A DNA stretch of 27,247 bases from CG1-02-35-72 sp045046885. Its GTDB lineage: Bacteria > Bacteroidota > Bacteroidia > Flavobacteriales > Flavobacteriaceae. The DNA lies in the NCBI GenBank assembly GCA_045046885.1, contig JASFYX010000003.1, positions 1 to 27,247 of the forward strand, given 5' to 3'. The translations under genes and the position numbers were made by a program. Numbering within the stretch: position 1 is the stretch's first letter; every line of letters starts with the position of its first letter. The notes under the pieces are model-generated. The model did not search any database. It was not told the DNA's origin and saw nothing but the letters and a program-made list of their open reading frames with translations. Positions 1 through 8,713 of this stretch are shown in pieces.

Positions 1-16
1 TAAATTAACAACATCT

Positions 17-1429
17 ATGATAGAATTTGTTTTAAATAACAAGCCTATAGAAACACAGACTTCGGCGGGTATGACACTACTCGATTTTATCAGAAGTACT
101 CAAAGCCTCAAAGGCACCAAAATAGGCTGTCGCGAAGGCGATTGCGGAGCTTGTACCATTTTAATAGGCAGTTTAGATAGCCAAAACCAACTGACCTATA
201 AGAGTATCACCTCTTGTATTTCACCTTTAGGCAACGCCCATGGCAGACATATTGTAACGGTTGAGGGTATTAACTTACCAGATAAACTCAATACCGTACA
301 GATTTTTTTAAAAGAATACAACGCCACACAGTGCGGTTTTTGTACCCCCGGTTTTGTGATGAGCTTGGTGGGTTTATGTCTGCAAAAAGAATATATTAGT
401 GAAACCGAAGCCCTTAAAGCCATAAGCGGTAATATTTGCCGGTGTACAGGCTACAAAAGTATTGAGCGTGCCGCTTATGCCATTTATAATAAAATAATAG
501 CTCTACCCTATGCCAACCGTTTGCAAGCTCTAGTTGACGGGGCTTATATTCCGGCTTATTTTTTAAATGTTGCCAAGACATTACAGCAAATTAAACCCCG
601 TGCCTTTAATACAAAAAATGGGACTTTAGTAGCAGGCGGTACCGATTTATATGTCAGGCAAGCCGATATTTTAACCGAAAATGAGGTAAACTTGGTAGCG
701 CATAAAAGTACTTTTACCGGTATTACTTTTTACAAAGATCGCTGCATTATTGGTGCCGAAACTACGGTAGCCGATTTGTACGATAACAGCGCTATGAACA
801 CCTACTTTCCCGAGATAAGGAATTATTTAAAACTCGTATCGTCAGAACAAATTCGCAATATGGCTACCATAGCCGGTAATTTTGTAAATGCCTCGCCTAT
901 AGGCGATTTAACTATATTTTTTATAGCCTTAAACGCTACAATAACCCTACAAAACAGCAAGGGCACATTGCGCAGTATATTGCTAAAGGACTTTTACAAA
1001 GGCTATAAAACCCTCGATTTAAAACAGGACGAACACCTTGTTAATGTGGCTTTTAATGTGCCTACAAAAAAATATAAATTCAATTTCGAAAAAGTCAGCA
1101 AGCGTACACATCTCGATATTGCCAGCGTTAATGCAGCGGTGCTTGTCTCCGTTAAAAATGACATAATAAGTCAGATGCATTTAGCTTGTGGTGGTGTAGC
1201 TCCTGTACCTTTTTATTTAAAGAACACTTGTGCTTTCCTTACCGGAAAACCTTTAAACACAGATACATTAAAAGAAGCTTCCCTTATTTTACAAGACGAA
1301 ATTGCACCCATAAGCGATGTCAGGGGAAACGCTTCCTACAAACGCTTGCTAGCGCAACAATTGTTTTATGCCCATTTTATAAAACTGTTCCCCGAAAAAT
1401 TTAAAATTTTAGAACTGGTAAACGCATGA
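17..1429 (+). CDS. xdhA: Xanthine dehydrogenase small subunit (2Fe-2S and FAD domains)
   Basis: This 470-residue subunit carries the electron-transfer part of a cytoplasmic molybdenum hydroxylase that oxidises hypoxanthine/xanthine to urate. The N-terminal plant-type ferredoxin has its cysteines at C38, C43, C46 and C67. The second, helical 2Fe-2S domain has QCGFC (C106, C109) and CRC (C141, C143). A FAD domain follows, with GGTDL near residue 209 and GNFVNASPIGDL near residue 292, and a C-terminal CO-dehydrogenase-flavoprotein-like region. All eight cluster ligands are present, so the protein should be functional. Fusion of the 2Fe-2S and FAD parts with a separate molybdopterin subunit is the bacterial XdhA/XdhB arrangement. 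The stop overlaps the xdhB start by 4 bp (ATGA), implying coupled translation. Only 16 bases precede the gene, so its promoter lies outside the window. The exact purine substrate is inferred from family. Confidence 0.93.
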   Translation: MIEFVLNNKPIETQTSAGMTLLDFIRSTQSLKGTKIGCREGDCGACTILIGSLDSQNQLTYKSITSCISPLGNAHGRHIVTVEGINLPDKLNTVQIFLKEYNATQCGFCTPGFVMSLVGLCLQKEYISETEALKAISGNICRCTGYKSIERAAYAIYNKIIALPYANRLQALVDGAYIPAYFLNVAKTLQQIKPRAFNTKNGTLVAGGTDLYVRQADILTENEVNLVAHKSTFTGITFYKDRCIIGAETTVADLYDNSAMNTYFPEIRNYLKLVSSEQIRNMATIAGNFVNASPIGDLTIFFIALNATITLQNSKGTLRSILLKDFYKGYKTLDLKQDEHLVNVAFNVPTKKYKFNFEKVSKRTHLDIASVNAAVLVSVKNDIISQMHLACGGVAPVPFYLKNTCAFLTGKPLNTDTLKEASLILQDEIAPISDVRGNASYKRLLAQQLFYAHFIKLFPEKFKILELVNA

Positions 1430-3684
1430 AAAATTTAGATTCATACAGTCACTTACGTGGCGAATCGCTTTATATAGATGATATTAATCCCGAGCAAGGC
1501 TGCTTATACGGTTTGGTGTTCGACGCTCCTGTAGCTCATGCCAAAATATTGGATTTAAATACCGCTAAAGCTGAAAGCTTAAAAGGTGTTGTTAAAATAT
1601 TTACATATAATGACATTCCCGGCGATAACCAAATTGGCGGCATCATACAAGACGAGCCGCTGTTTGCCGATACCGACATTCATTTTTGGGGACAACCCAT
1701 CGCTTTTATCGTAGCCGAAAGCGAAGCCATCGCTAAAAAAGCACGGACATTAATACAACTTAAAACAAAAAATCTACCTGTAGTTACAACAGCCACAGAG
1801 GCTTTTAAAAAAGGACAATTTGTATGCGCCCCGCGGACTTTTAAAATGGGTGATACTGCCGAAGCCTTTAAAAACTGTGATTATGTTTTAGAAGACACTG
1901 CTTTTAGTAACGGCCAAGAGCATTTATACCTCGAAACCCAAGGGGCTTATGCTGTTTATAAAGAAAACGGCAAAATAAAAGTTACCTCTTCAACCCAAGG
2001 ACCGACACAAGTACAAAAAGCTATTGCTAAAGTTTTAGGTGTGGGTATGCACCACATAGAAGTTGATGTGTTGCGATTAGGTGGTGGCTTTGGCGGTAAA
2101 GAAGACCAAGCTACCGCTTGGGCTGTTATGGCGGCTTTAGCCGCTAAAACATTGCATAAACCTGTAAAATTTGTTCTAAATCGCCATGACGATTTACGTA
2201 TGACCGGCAAACGTCATCCCTACGAAAGCACTTTTAAAATAGGTATAAACAAAGATTTAAAAATTCAAGCTTTTGAAGTGATATTTTTGCAAAACTCAGG
2301 TGCCGCCGCCGATTTATCGCCGGCTATTGCCGAGCGCACTTTATTCCACGCTACCAATGCTTATAATATTAAAAATGTACTTACCACAGTGCATTCGTGC
2401 CAAACAAATCTACCACCCAATACAGCCTTTAGAGGATTTGGCGGTCCACAAGGGATGTTTGTTATAGAATCGGCAATAGCCAAAGCTGCCGAAAAAATAG
2501 GCGTACCGGCTTACAAAATTCAAGAGGCCAATTTATTACAAGACAACGACGTGTTTTCATACGGACAAGTAGCCACACAAACAGAAGCTAAAAGTACTTG
2601 GCAAACCACTTTAAAAAGCTTTGAATTTGACAAAGCCTTAGCAAGTGTTAAACAATTTAACAGCCAAAACAACAGTCTTAAAAAAGGCTTATCGCTTATG
2701 CCAATTTGTTTTGGTATTTCGTTTACCAACACACCTATGAATCACGCACGAGCTTTGGTACATATTTATCAAGATGGCAGTGTGGGCTTTAGTACCGGTG
2801 CTGTTGAAATGGGACAAGGTGTTAACACCAAATTGCAACAAATAGCCATACAAACTTTTGGCATAGACAAACAAAAAGTCAGCATAGAAACCACCAACAC
2901 GACCCGCGTAGCCAACACCTCGCCTACAGCCGCCAGTTCTACCGCCGACCTTAACGGAAAAGCTTTGTTAAAAGCCTGTAAGGTATTAAAAGAACGCTTG
3001 TTAAATGTCGCCTCTAAAAATTTAAGTTGTGCTATTTCAGATTTATCTCTTAAAAATAATAGTGTTTATTTTAAAGATAAAATCACCGATTTATCTTGGG
3101 AAAGTCTGGTTCAAACCGCCTTTTTGCAACGCGTCAGTTTGTCGGAACAAGGACATTATGCTACACCTAAAATCCACTTTGATAAAAGTACAGAAAAAGG
3201 GCATCCGTTTGCTTATCATGTGTATGGTACCGCTTTAACCGAAGCCACCGTAGATTGCATTCGCGGCACTTACGAAATTAATAGCGTTAAAATAGTACAC
3301 GATTTTGGCAGCAGTATGAATATGGATATTGATTTAGGACAAATAGAAGGGGCGCTGGCGCAAGGTATTGGTTGGATGACTATGGAAGAGTTGGCTTACG
3401 CCGATGATGGCAGGTTATTATCTAATGCGCTTTCTACTTATAAAGTGCCCGATGTGTATGCTATGCCCAAAATTGTAGAAGTTAAAGCTCTGGAAAGCAA
3501 AGGACATGATATGGCGATTTTAAAATCGAAAGCCGTGGGCGAACCGCCTCTGATGTACGGTATCGGTACTTATTTTGCCATTCAAAATGCCATAAAAGCC
3601 TTTAATAATGATTACAATTTAAAATTTGACGCCCCTATGACGCCCGAAAAAGTTTTAACCAGTCTTTATCCAAACGCTCTTTAA
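1426..3684 (+). CDS. xdhB: Xanthine dehydrogenase molybdopterin-binding large subunit
   Basis: This 752-residue protein is the catalytic subunit that binds the molybdopterin cofactor and hydroxylates purines. It shows the family's signatures in order: the EHLYLET segment that contributes an active-site glutamate, GGGFGGKE at 219-226, the FRGFGGPQG segment with the substrate-contacting arginine R336, EMGQGVNTK in the second half, and AVGEPP, whose E706 corresponds to the catalytic base glutamate of xanthine oxidases. Length is normal for a stand-alone XdhB. The start overlaps xdhA by 4 bp, and the next gene begins 3 bp after the stop, so this is the second gene of an operon xdhA-xdhB-membrane protein-xdhC. 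Residues seen favour xanthine dehydrogenase over aldehyde oxidase or CO dehydrogenase. Cofactor sulfuration would depend on the XdhC encoded two genes later. Confidence 0.94.
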   Translation: MKNLDSYSHLRGESLYIDDINPEQGCLYGLVFDAPVAHAKILDLNTAKAESLKGVVKIFTYNDIPGDNQIGGIIQDEPLFADTDIHFWGQPIAFIVAESEAIAKKARTLIQLKTKNLPVVTTATEAFKKGQFVCAPRTFKMGDTAEAFKNCDYVLEDTAFSNGQEHLYLETQGAYAVYKENGKIKVTSSTQGPTQVQKAIAKVLGVGMHHIEVDVLRLGGGFGGKEDQATAWAVMAALAAKTLHKPVKFVLNRHDDLRMTGKRHPYESTFKIGINKDLKIQAFEVIFLQNSGAAADLSPAIAERTLFHATNAYNIKNVLTTVHSCQTNLPPNTAFRGFGGPQGMFVIESAIAKAAEKIGVPAYKIQEANLLQDNDVFSYGQVATQTEAKSTWQTTLKSFEFDKALASVKQFNSQNNSLKKGLSLMPICFGISFTNTPMNHARALVHIYQDGSVGFSTGAVEMGQGVNTKLQQIAIQTFGIDKQKVSIETTNTTRVANTSPTAASSTADLNGKALLKACKVLKERLLNVASKNLSCAISDLSLKNNSVYFKDKITDLSWESLVQTAFLQRVSLSEQGHYATPKIHFDKSTEKGHPFAYHVYGTALTEATVDCIRGTYEINSVKIVHDFGSSMNMDIDLGQIEGALAQGIGWMTMEELAYADDGRLLSNALSTYKVPDVYAMPKIVEVKALESKGHDMAILKSKAVGEPPLMYGIGTYFAIQNAIKAFNNDYNLKFDAPMTPEKVLTSLYPNAL

Positions 3685-3687
3685 ATT

Positions 3688-4173
3688 GTGATTTACAGCA
3701 AAAACAACATCCTTAAAGGAGCTCTTATTTATGCCACAGGCGACACCATTGCCGCCGTAATTTTAGGAGAATTTAATATGATGCGCTTGTTGGGTATGAT
3801 GTTAATCGGGGCAACTTTTTACGCTTTCGAAATTCCCAATTATTTTAAATGGATAGAAACAAAAACACAAAACTTAAAAGGCCTCACCTATTTATTGTCT
3901 AAAACAGGTTTGGCCATTGCTTATTTTAATCCGTTATGGATAGCCCGACACCTGTTTTTTATAAAACTCTTTTCGGGACAATTTGATGCCTTAAATTGGG
4001 GTTTATTAAGTATTGCGTTGATATCTTTTGCCGTGAATATTCCTATTTCGTTTATTGCCAATTTTTTAATTCAAACCAAAACGCCGCTTAAATGGCGCTT
4101 TTTAGCCAGTGCTATTTTTTCAGCACTTATGGCTATTTATTACGCTTTAAGCGAAACACTTTTTAGCTCATGA
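3688..4173 (+). CDS. Unrecognised small integral membrane protein in the xdh operon
   Basis: I do not recognise this 161-residue protein with confidence. It starts with GTG, 3 bp after xdhB, and its stop overlaps xdhC by 4 bp, so it is an integral part of the operon. The sequence is mostly hydrophobic, with about four predicted membrane segments (roughly residues 9-27, 32-48, 64-82 and 103-125) and a fifth near 137-155. The order of features (GD near the N-terminus, a motif with R-L-L-G followed by aromatic residues, and P-L-K-W-R-F near the C-terminus) faintly recalls the Mpv17/PMP22 family, but I would not assign it on that basis. A role linked to purine uptake or anchoring of the dehydrogenase is a guess from context only. 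The GTG start is supported by the tight spacing and the absence of an earlier in-frame ATG. Confidence 0.8.
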   Translation: MIYSKNNILKGALIYATGDTIAAVILGEFNMMRLLGMMLIGATFYAFEIPNYFKWIETKTQNLKGLTYLLSKTGLAIAYFNPLWIARHLFFIKLFSGQFDALNWGLLSIALISFAVNIPISFIANFLIQTKTPLKWRFLASAIFSALMAIYYALSETLFSS

Positions 4174-5111
4174 ATTTTTGGAAATCGTTACATATACAGC
4201 TTAAAAATCAAAAAAAACTCATACTCTTGGTTGTTGTAGAGAGTTTAAAAAGTTCGCCCGGCCGACAAGGATTTAAAATGTTTGTCGCCCCCGATGACAC
4301 CTTTAACGGCACCATTGGCGGTGGCGTTATGGAGTTTGCCTTTGTTGAGGAAGCTAAAGCACTTTTACTGAAAAATACAAGCTCATCTATCCGCTTAAAA
4401 CGACAAATTCACCGTGGTACCAAACCCGAAAGTTCGGGTATGATTTGCTCCGGCGAACAAAGTATTGCTATCATTCCGTTAAATAAGGAGCATCTGCCGA
4501 TTATTGAAGATTTAATATCACATCCCAATGGTGTTTTAAACATCAGCGAAAGCGGTATAAACTATCATAAAACAGGCCAATTAAAGGCGAAATTTGAATA
4601 TAATAAATCAGATTCGGCTCATTGGAAATATCAAGAGCAAATACATCAAAATCCTAAGTTGTATATTATTGGAGCAGGTCATGTGGGAGCGGCTACGGCT
4701 AAACTGTGCCAACAAGTAGGTTTTGATGTGGTAATGTTTGATAACAGACCCCAACTAAACACCTTTGAAGCCTGTACCGAAATTACCGATAAACACATTA
4801 TTGACTATAACAACATTTCAAATTATATTGAAGTAGGAAGCCACGTTTATGTGGCTATTATGACGCATGGTTATAAAGACGATACGGTTATTTTAAAACC
4901 GCTGCTCGACAAACAATTTAAGTTTTTGGGTGTTTTAGGTAGCCGTGTTAAAATTAAAATTATGTTTAAAGCTTTGCTAAAAGAAGGCTACTCGGCCGAC
5001 CTTTTAAATACAATTCACGCCCCATTGGGTTTATTTATTAAAAGTGAAACGCCCGAAGAAATTGCGGTGAGTATTGCAGCGCAGTTGATTAAAATTAAAA
5101 ACACAAACTGA
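4170..5111 (+). CDS. xdhC: XdhC-type molybdenum cofactor insertion/sulfuration chaperone
   Basis: XdhC-family proteins bind molybdopterin cofactor, assist its sulfuration and hand it to xanthine dehydrogenase. The 313-residue product has the N-terminal XdhC/CoxI domain with GTIGGGVMEF near residues 46-55, a linker, and a C-terminal Rossmann-like domain starting at YIIGAGHVGAATA near residue 166. The conserved segments VAIMTHGYKDD and GVLGSRVK follow, and the protein ends with the typical APxGLxI...TPEEIAVSI region. The start overlaps the preceding membrane-protein gene by 4 bp. It closes the xdh operon. After the stop there is a short GC-richer hairpin (GCACGA 5197-5202 with TCGTGC 5211-5216) that may help end transcription, although no clear T-tract follows it. 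Confidence 0.92.
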   Translation: MNFWKSLHIQLKNQKKLILLVVVESLKSSPGRQGFKMFVAPDDTFNGTIGGGVMEFAFVEEAKALLLKNTSSSIRLKRQIHRGTKPESSGMICSGEQSIAIIPLNKEHLPIIEDLISHPNGVLNISESGINYHKTGQLKAKFEYNKSDSAHWKYQEQIHQNPKLYIIGAGHVGAATAKLCQQVGFDVVMFDNRPQLNTFEACTEITDKHIIDYNNISNYIEVGSHVYVAIMTHGYKDDTVILKPLLDKQFKFLGVLGSRVKIKIMFKALLKEGYSADLLNTIHAPLGLFIKSETPEEIAVSIAAQLIKIKNTN

Positions 5112-5214
5112 TTTTTTACTATACTTACCTGTTTGTTATGTATTAATAAGAAAAATGAAAAGTAATATTTTTTGCGATATAACGCGTTACTTGCAAGCAC
5201 GAAAATGACATCGT

Positions 5215-5313
5215 GCAACGAATAAATCTTATATTTGATGCAAAATATGCAACGATAATTTTTTTATGCAACGAATAATGTATATTTTTGTCGCAATATT
5301 CGCAACGAATGAG
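5215..5313. repeat. Four direct GCAACGA(A)TAA repeats upstream of the Fic gene
   Basis: Four near-identical 11-13 base units lie in the same orientation: GCAACGAATAA at 5215, GCAACGATAAT at 5249, GCAACGAATAATG at 5268 and GCAACGAATGAG at 5302. The start-to-start spacings are 34, 19 and 34 bases, which is symmetric. The last copy contains the likely ATG of the Fic gene (5309). Two TAnnTTTG-like -7 elements lie among them (TATATTTG 5230-5237, TATTTTTG 5283-5290). This looks like an operator. The Fic protein downstream ends in a winged helix-turn-helix, so autoregulation is the simplest inference. Confidence 0.7.
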
Positions 5314-6412
5314 TAATTATATACATAAAAGAACTAATTGGCCAAATTTCACTTGGAAAAGTGATGCATTTGTAAACTTACTAAGTGAAGCAAGAAATTT
5401 GCAAGGCCGACTCGTAGGCAGAATGGCATCGTTAGGTTTTGATTTAAGAAACGAAGCGTTACTTAACACATTAACCTTAGATGTTTTAAAATCGACAGAA
5501 ATAGAAGGTGAAATTTTAAATCCGAAACAAGTTCATTCATCAATCGCACAGAGATTAGGAATAGAAATAGCTGGCTATGTTGGCTCGGACAGAAATGTTG
5601 ACGGCATGGTCGATATGATGATTGATGCCACACATAATTGCTTCAAACCATTAACATCAAAAAGACTTTTTGATTGGCACGCCGCATTATTCCCAATGGG
5701 CAGGAGCGGAACCTATAGAATAACCGTTGCCGATTGGCGAAAAGGGATTGCCGGCCCCATGCAGGTTGTATCTGGAACAATTGGGAAAGAGAAAGTTCAT
5801 TTTCAAGCTCCTGATGCCGAATTAATAAAAACAGAAATGAACCGTTTTCTGAAATGGTTCAATAAAAATGATAAAATTGATTTAGTTATAAAAGCCGCAG
5901 TTGCGCACCTTTGGTTTGTAACAATTCATCCTTTTCAAGATGGAAATGGTAGAATAGCAAGAGCCTTAACCGATATGTTATTAGCTCAATCTGATAAAAG
6001 TACGCAACGTTTTTACAGCATGTCGGCTCAAATCAGGATAGAAAGAAAGCAATATTATAAAGTACTTGAAGAAACACAAAAAGGAAATCTTGATATTACC
6101 GAATGGATAAAATGGTTTTTAAGTTGTTTGATAAATGCATTAAAATCAACAGATAAAATTCTTACAAGAGTTTTATTTAAAGCAGATTTTTGGAATAAAC
6201 ATTCTAAAACAATTATTAATGAGCGACAGAAAAAACTATTAAATAAGCTATTAGATGGATTTGATGGTAAATTGACATCGTCAAAATGGGCAAAAATTGC
6301 CAAATGTTCAAAAGATACTGCAATTAGAGGTATTAATGATTTAATAAAAAAAGATATATTGCAAAAAGAAGATGCAGGAGGAAGAAGTACAAATTATGTA
6401 TTAAAAAAATAA
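5309..6412 (+). CDS. Class II Fic protein (DUF4172, Fic domain, C-terminal winged HTH)
   Basis: Fic proteins transfer AMP or another nucleotide group to target hydroxyls. The product has an N-terminal DUF4172-like region (motif NWPNFTW near residue 9), then SxxxEG (STEIEG), the inhibitory helix motif that places it in class II, then the catalytic loop HPFQDGNGRIAR, which matches HxFx(D/E)GNGRxxR fully. The last ~60 residues look like a winged helix-turn-helix (SSKWAKIAKCSKDTAIRGINDL). All key residues are intact, so an active, self-inhibited enzyme is expected. The frame is open from a TTG at 5288, but I prefer ATG 5309, because the upstream residues have no homology look and ATG sits inside the fourth upstream repeat. 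Base composition is lower in GC than the xdh genes, suggesting later acquisition. The stop lies 1 bp before the next gene. The target is unknown. Confidence 0.88.
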   Translation: MSNYIHKRTNWPNFTWKSDAFVNLLSEARNLQGRLVGRMASLGFDLRNEALLNTLTLDVLKSTEIEGEILNPKQVHSSIAQRLGIEIAGYVGSDRNVDGMVDMMIDATHNCFKPLTSKRLFDWHAALFPMGRSGTYRITVADWRKGIAGPMQVVSGTIGKEKVHFQAPDAELIKTEMNRFLKWFNKNDKIDLVIKAAVAHLWFVTIHPFQDGNGRIARALTDMLLAQSDKSTQRFYSMSAQIRIERKQYYKVLEETQKGNLDITEWIKWFLSCLINALKSTDKILTRVLFKADFWNKHSKTIINERQKKLLNKLLDGFDGKLTSSKWAKIAKCSKDTAIRGINDLIKKDILQKEDAGGRSTNYVLKK

Positions 6413-6413
6413 T

Positions 6414-7754
6414 ATGATGAAAAATTATTTTAAACTTTTACTGGTTTTTGTTTTAATCGCTTTAATACAAGGTTGCAAACAGCAAAACAAATCCTTTTAT
6501 AAAGACGCTCTTGTTGTTAAAGGCGGTACAATTATAGATGTTTCTAACAATGGCATATCTACAAACGACCTCAAAGACAAGGCCGTCATCATTAAAGCCG
6601 ATACCATTTTTGCTATTGTTGACGCTTCGCAGATTTCTAAAAAACAACCAAACGTCATCAATGCTAGAGGTAAATTTATCATGCCCGGTTTAACCGATGG
6701 CTTTACGGTACTCAACAACCAAAGCTATGCCAATGCCTTTTTGTATATGGGTATAACCGATATTGTGGGTGTAGAAAGCGAACGTCGTGGCCCTTTTTAT
6801 CACGATGCCAATCCGGCACCAAATATTCATATGCTCGACCAAGTGGGCGAAGATCCTGTAACCGATGCTCAAATTATTGACAGCATCGCCAAACAGGCTA
6901 AAAAAGGCATAGAGGTATTATTGCTGATGTATAAATTAAATCCGCATCAAATAAAATTAGCTTTAAACGAAGCTAAAAAATACGGTATGGGCACCATAGG
7001 CGAATTGGGTTATACCACCTACAAAGAAGGAATGGATTTAGGCATCGATGCTTTTGTACATACCACCCGTTATTCGTTAGATATCGCGTCGGATTCTTTG
7101 CATAAAAAAGTGGCTAAAGAGCCTTTTAGCAACGATTTGGGAAGCCCCAAATGGCGCTATTACAAAATGTTGACCGAATTAAAATCTGACGATAAAGCCC
7201 TGTTGCAACACGCCAAAAATTTAGCAGCTTCTAATACCTACATTCAGCCGACTTTTAGTTTGCTCTACCTTAACATGCCTTTTAGTAAAAATCCATGGCA
7301 CGAAAAAGTCGCCCAAATAATCAATGCCAAAGACATTAACAGACCCGCCGATAAAATAACAGGCAAACACAGTTATGGCACAAAAGAGCAAGAAGCTTAC
7401 AACAAAACAGCACAAGCCCAACTGTTAATTGAACGGCAATACTTTAAAGCCGGTGCCAAATATTTATCGGGCAGTGCCGCCGATGTATGGGGTACTATGC
7501 CAGGTACTTCATTACACCAAGAATTAGAAGTTTTGCATCGTATAGGCTTGACAAACCGTCAAGTTTTAGCAGCATCGACTTCAAATTTTAACGCTGCTTA
7601 CGGATTTAAATTCGGGAAAATTAAAAAAGGTTTTAAAGCCAATATTTTAATTTTAGATAAAAACCCACTCGATACGCTTGTTAATTTAAAAAACGGCAAA
7701 CGCCTCCTTTTAAACGGTAAAGAAATCAATTTAAAATCCCTTTTAAAAAAATGA
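6414..7754 (+). CDS. Amidohydrolase-superfamily lipoprotein lacking the HxH metal motif
   Basis: The 446-residue product begins with a lipoprotein signal (hydrophobic stretch ending LIQGC, cysteine near residue 21), so it should be exported and lipid-anchored. It then follows the imidazolonepropionase/prolidase-like amidohydrolase plan: a composite beta-sandwich start (VVKGGTIIDV), MPGLTDG where the family has MPGLxDxHxH, a TIM-barrel body, and the C-terminal signature LTNRQVLAAST...GKIKKGFKANILILDKNPL. The HxH pair that binds metal after MPGLxD is replaced by FTV. A histidine remains in DAFVHTT and an aspartate in SGSAAD. It may therefore be a mono-metal variant, a non-catalytic protein, or an enzyme with changed chemistry. 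Two ATGs are adjacent (6414 and 6417), so the true start could be either. The 3' end overlaps the next gene by 4 bp, so the two probably work together. Confidence 0.85.
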   Translation: MMKNYFKLLLVFVLIALIQGCKQQNKSFYKDALVVKGGTIIDVSNNGISTNDLKDKAVIIKADTIFAIVDASQISKKQPNVINARGKFIMPGLTDGFTVLNNQSYANAFLYMGITDIVGVESERRGPFYHDANPAPNIHMLDQVGEDPVTDAQIIDSIAKQAKKGIEVLLLMYKLNPHQIKLALNEAKKYGMGTIGELGYTTYKEGMDLGIDAFVHTTRYSLDIASDSLHKKVAKEPFSNDLGSPKWRYYKMLTELKSDDKALLQHAKNLAASNTYIQPTFSLLYLNMPFSKNPWHEKVAQIINAKDINRPADKITGKHSYGTKEQEAYNKTAQAQLLIERQYFKAGAKYLSGSAADVWGTMPGTSLHQELEVLHRIGLTNRQVLAASTSNFNAAYGFKFGKIKKGFKANILILDKNPLDTLVNLKNGKRLLLNGKEINLKSLLKK

Positions 7755-8713
7755 AAAAGCTTTTGATATTTTTTGTGGCTCTTTGTGTAAATACAACGGT
7801 CTTTTCGCAAAACGGAAAGATTGTAAACAGGCAAAAATTTAATTGGCAAGACAATACAAGATTGGCTAATCGCATTGCCGATAAAGGTGTTTTAAAACCT
7901 AAATACAGCTATTTAAATAGTGTTATCATCGAAAAAATAACCTACCTAAGCGACGGTCTCAAAGTAAAAGGCTATTTGGGACAGCCTAAAAAACAGGGTC
8001 ATTATCCGTGTATTATTTACAATCGCGGTGGTAATAAAGAGTTTGGTAAACTCAATGAATTTAAGGCGGTATTTATCTTGGCACGTGTAGCTTCGTGGGG
8101 TTATACCGTAGCCGCCAGCCAATATCGCGGTAACGATGGCGGTGAAGGTAAAGAAGAATTTGGTGGTAAAGATGTAAACGATGTTTTAAATCTGATACCG
8201 CTTTTTAGCAATGTTAAAAATACCGATACCTCTAAAATGGGTATTTACGGATGGTCGCGTGGGGGTATGATGACCTATTTAACGCTAACAAAAACTCATA
8301 AATTTAAAGCGGCTGTTGTAGGAGGAGGTGTTAGCGATTTAAGAATGGTTATGGCTACCAGAAAAGATACTTTTGAAACCGTTTATCAAGAAAATATCCC
8401 GCTTTACGAAAAGGACAAATCTAAAGCGTTAAATGCCCGTTCGGCTATTTATCATGTAGAAAGTATCAGTAAAACCACACCTATTCTCATGCTGCACGGC
8501 ACTGCCGATTGGCGGGTAGTACCGCAAATGGCTTTAGACTTATCTAGTGCTTTTATCAGAGCAAAAGTCCCACACCGCTTGGTGCTTTTTGAAGGGGGAA
8601 ATCACGGCTTAAGCGAATTTAACAATGAGGTTGACGCCATGGTTAAAAAATGGTTTGACGCTTATCTAAAACAAGGAAAAGCCCTCCCCAATTTAGAACC
8701 ACATGGCAAGTAA
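7751..8713 (+). CDS. Secreted alpha/beta hydrolase of the prolyl oligopeptidase (S9) type
   Basis: The 320-residue protein has a Sec signal peptide (KKLLIFFVALCVNTTVFSQ, cleavage after residue 18 or so) and an alpha/beta-hydrolase catalytic domain. The nucleophile elbow is GWSRGG with S169, the acid is D253 in HGTADWR, and the histidine is H285 in GGNHG. The whole triad is present and in the usual order and spacing for S9/dienelactone-hydrolase-like enzymes. It lacks the beta-propeller of full prolyl oligopeptidases, so it is a short catalytic-domain-only form. The substrate is unknown: peptides or esters are both possible. Translation is coupled to the preceding amidohydrolase lipoprotein through an ATGA overlap, which suggests paired envelope hydrolases acting on one substrate class. 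Confidence 0.88.
   Translation: MKKLLIFFVALCVNTTVFSQNGKIVNRQKFNWQDNTRLANRIADKGVLKPKYSYLNSVIIEKITYLSDGLKVKGYLGQPKKQGHYPCIIYNRGGNKEFGKLNEFKAVFILARVASWGYTVAASQYRGNDGGEGKEEFGGKDVNDVLNLIPLFSNVKNTDTSKMGIYGWSRGGMMTYLTLTKTHKFKAAVVGGGVSDLRMVMATRKDTFETVYQENIPLYEKDKSKALNARSAIYHVESISKTTPILMLHGTADWRVVPQMALDLSSAFIRAKVPHRLVLFEGGNHGLSEFNNEVDAMVKKWFDAYLKQGKALPNLEPHGK

Noticed and set aside
1956..2210. Antisense open frames within xdhB and other genes
   Set aside because: They lie opposite strongly conserved coding sequence and show no family features, so they are shadows.
5288..5308. TTG start giving seven extra residues on the Fic protein
   Set aside because: ATG at 5309 is a better start, and the extra codons overlap the -7-like element and the fourth repeat.
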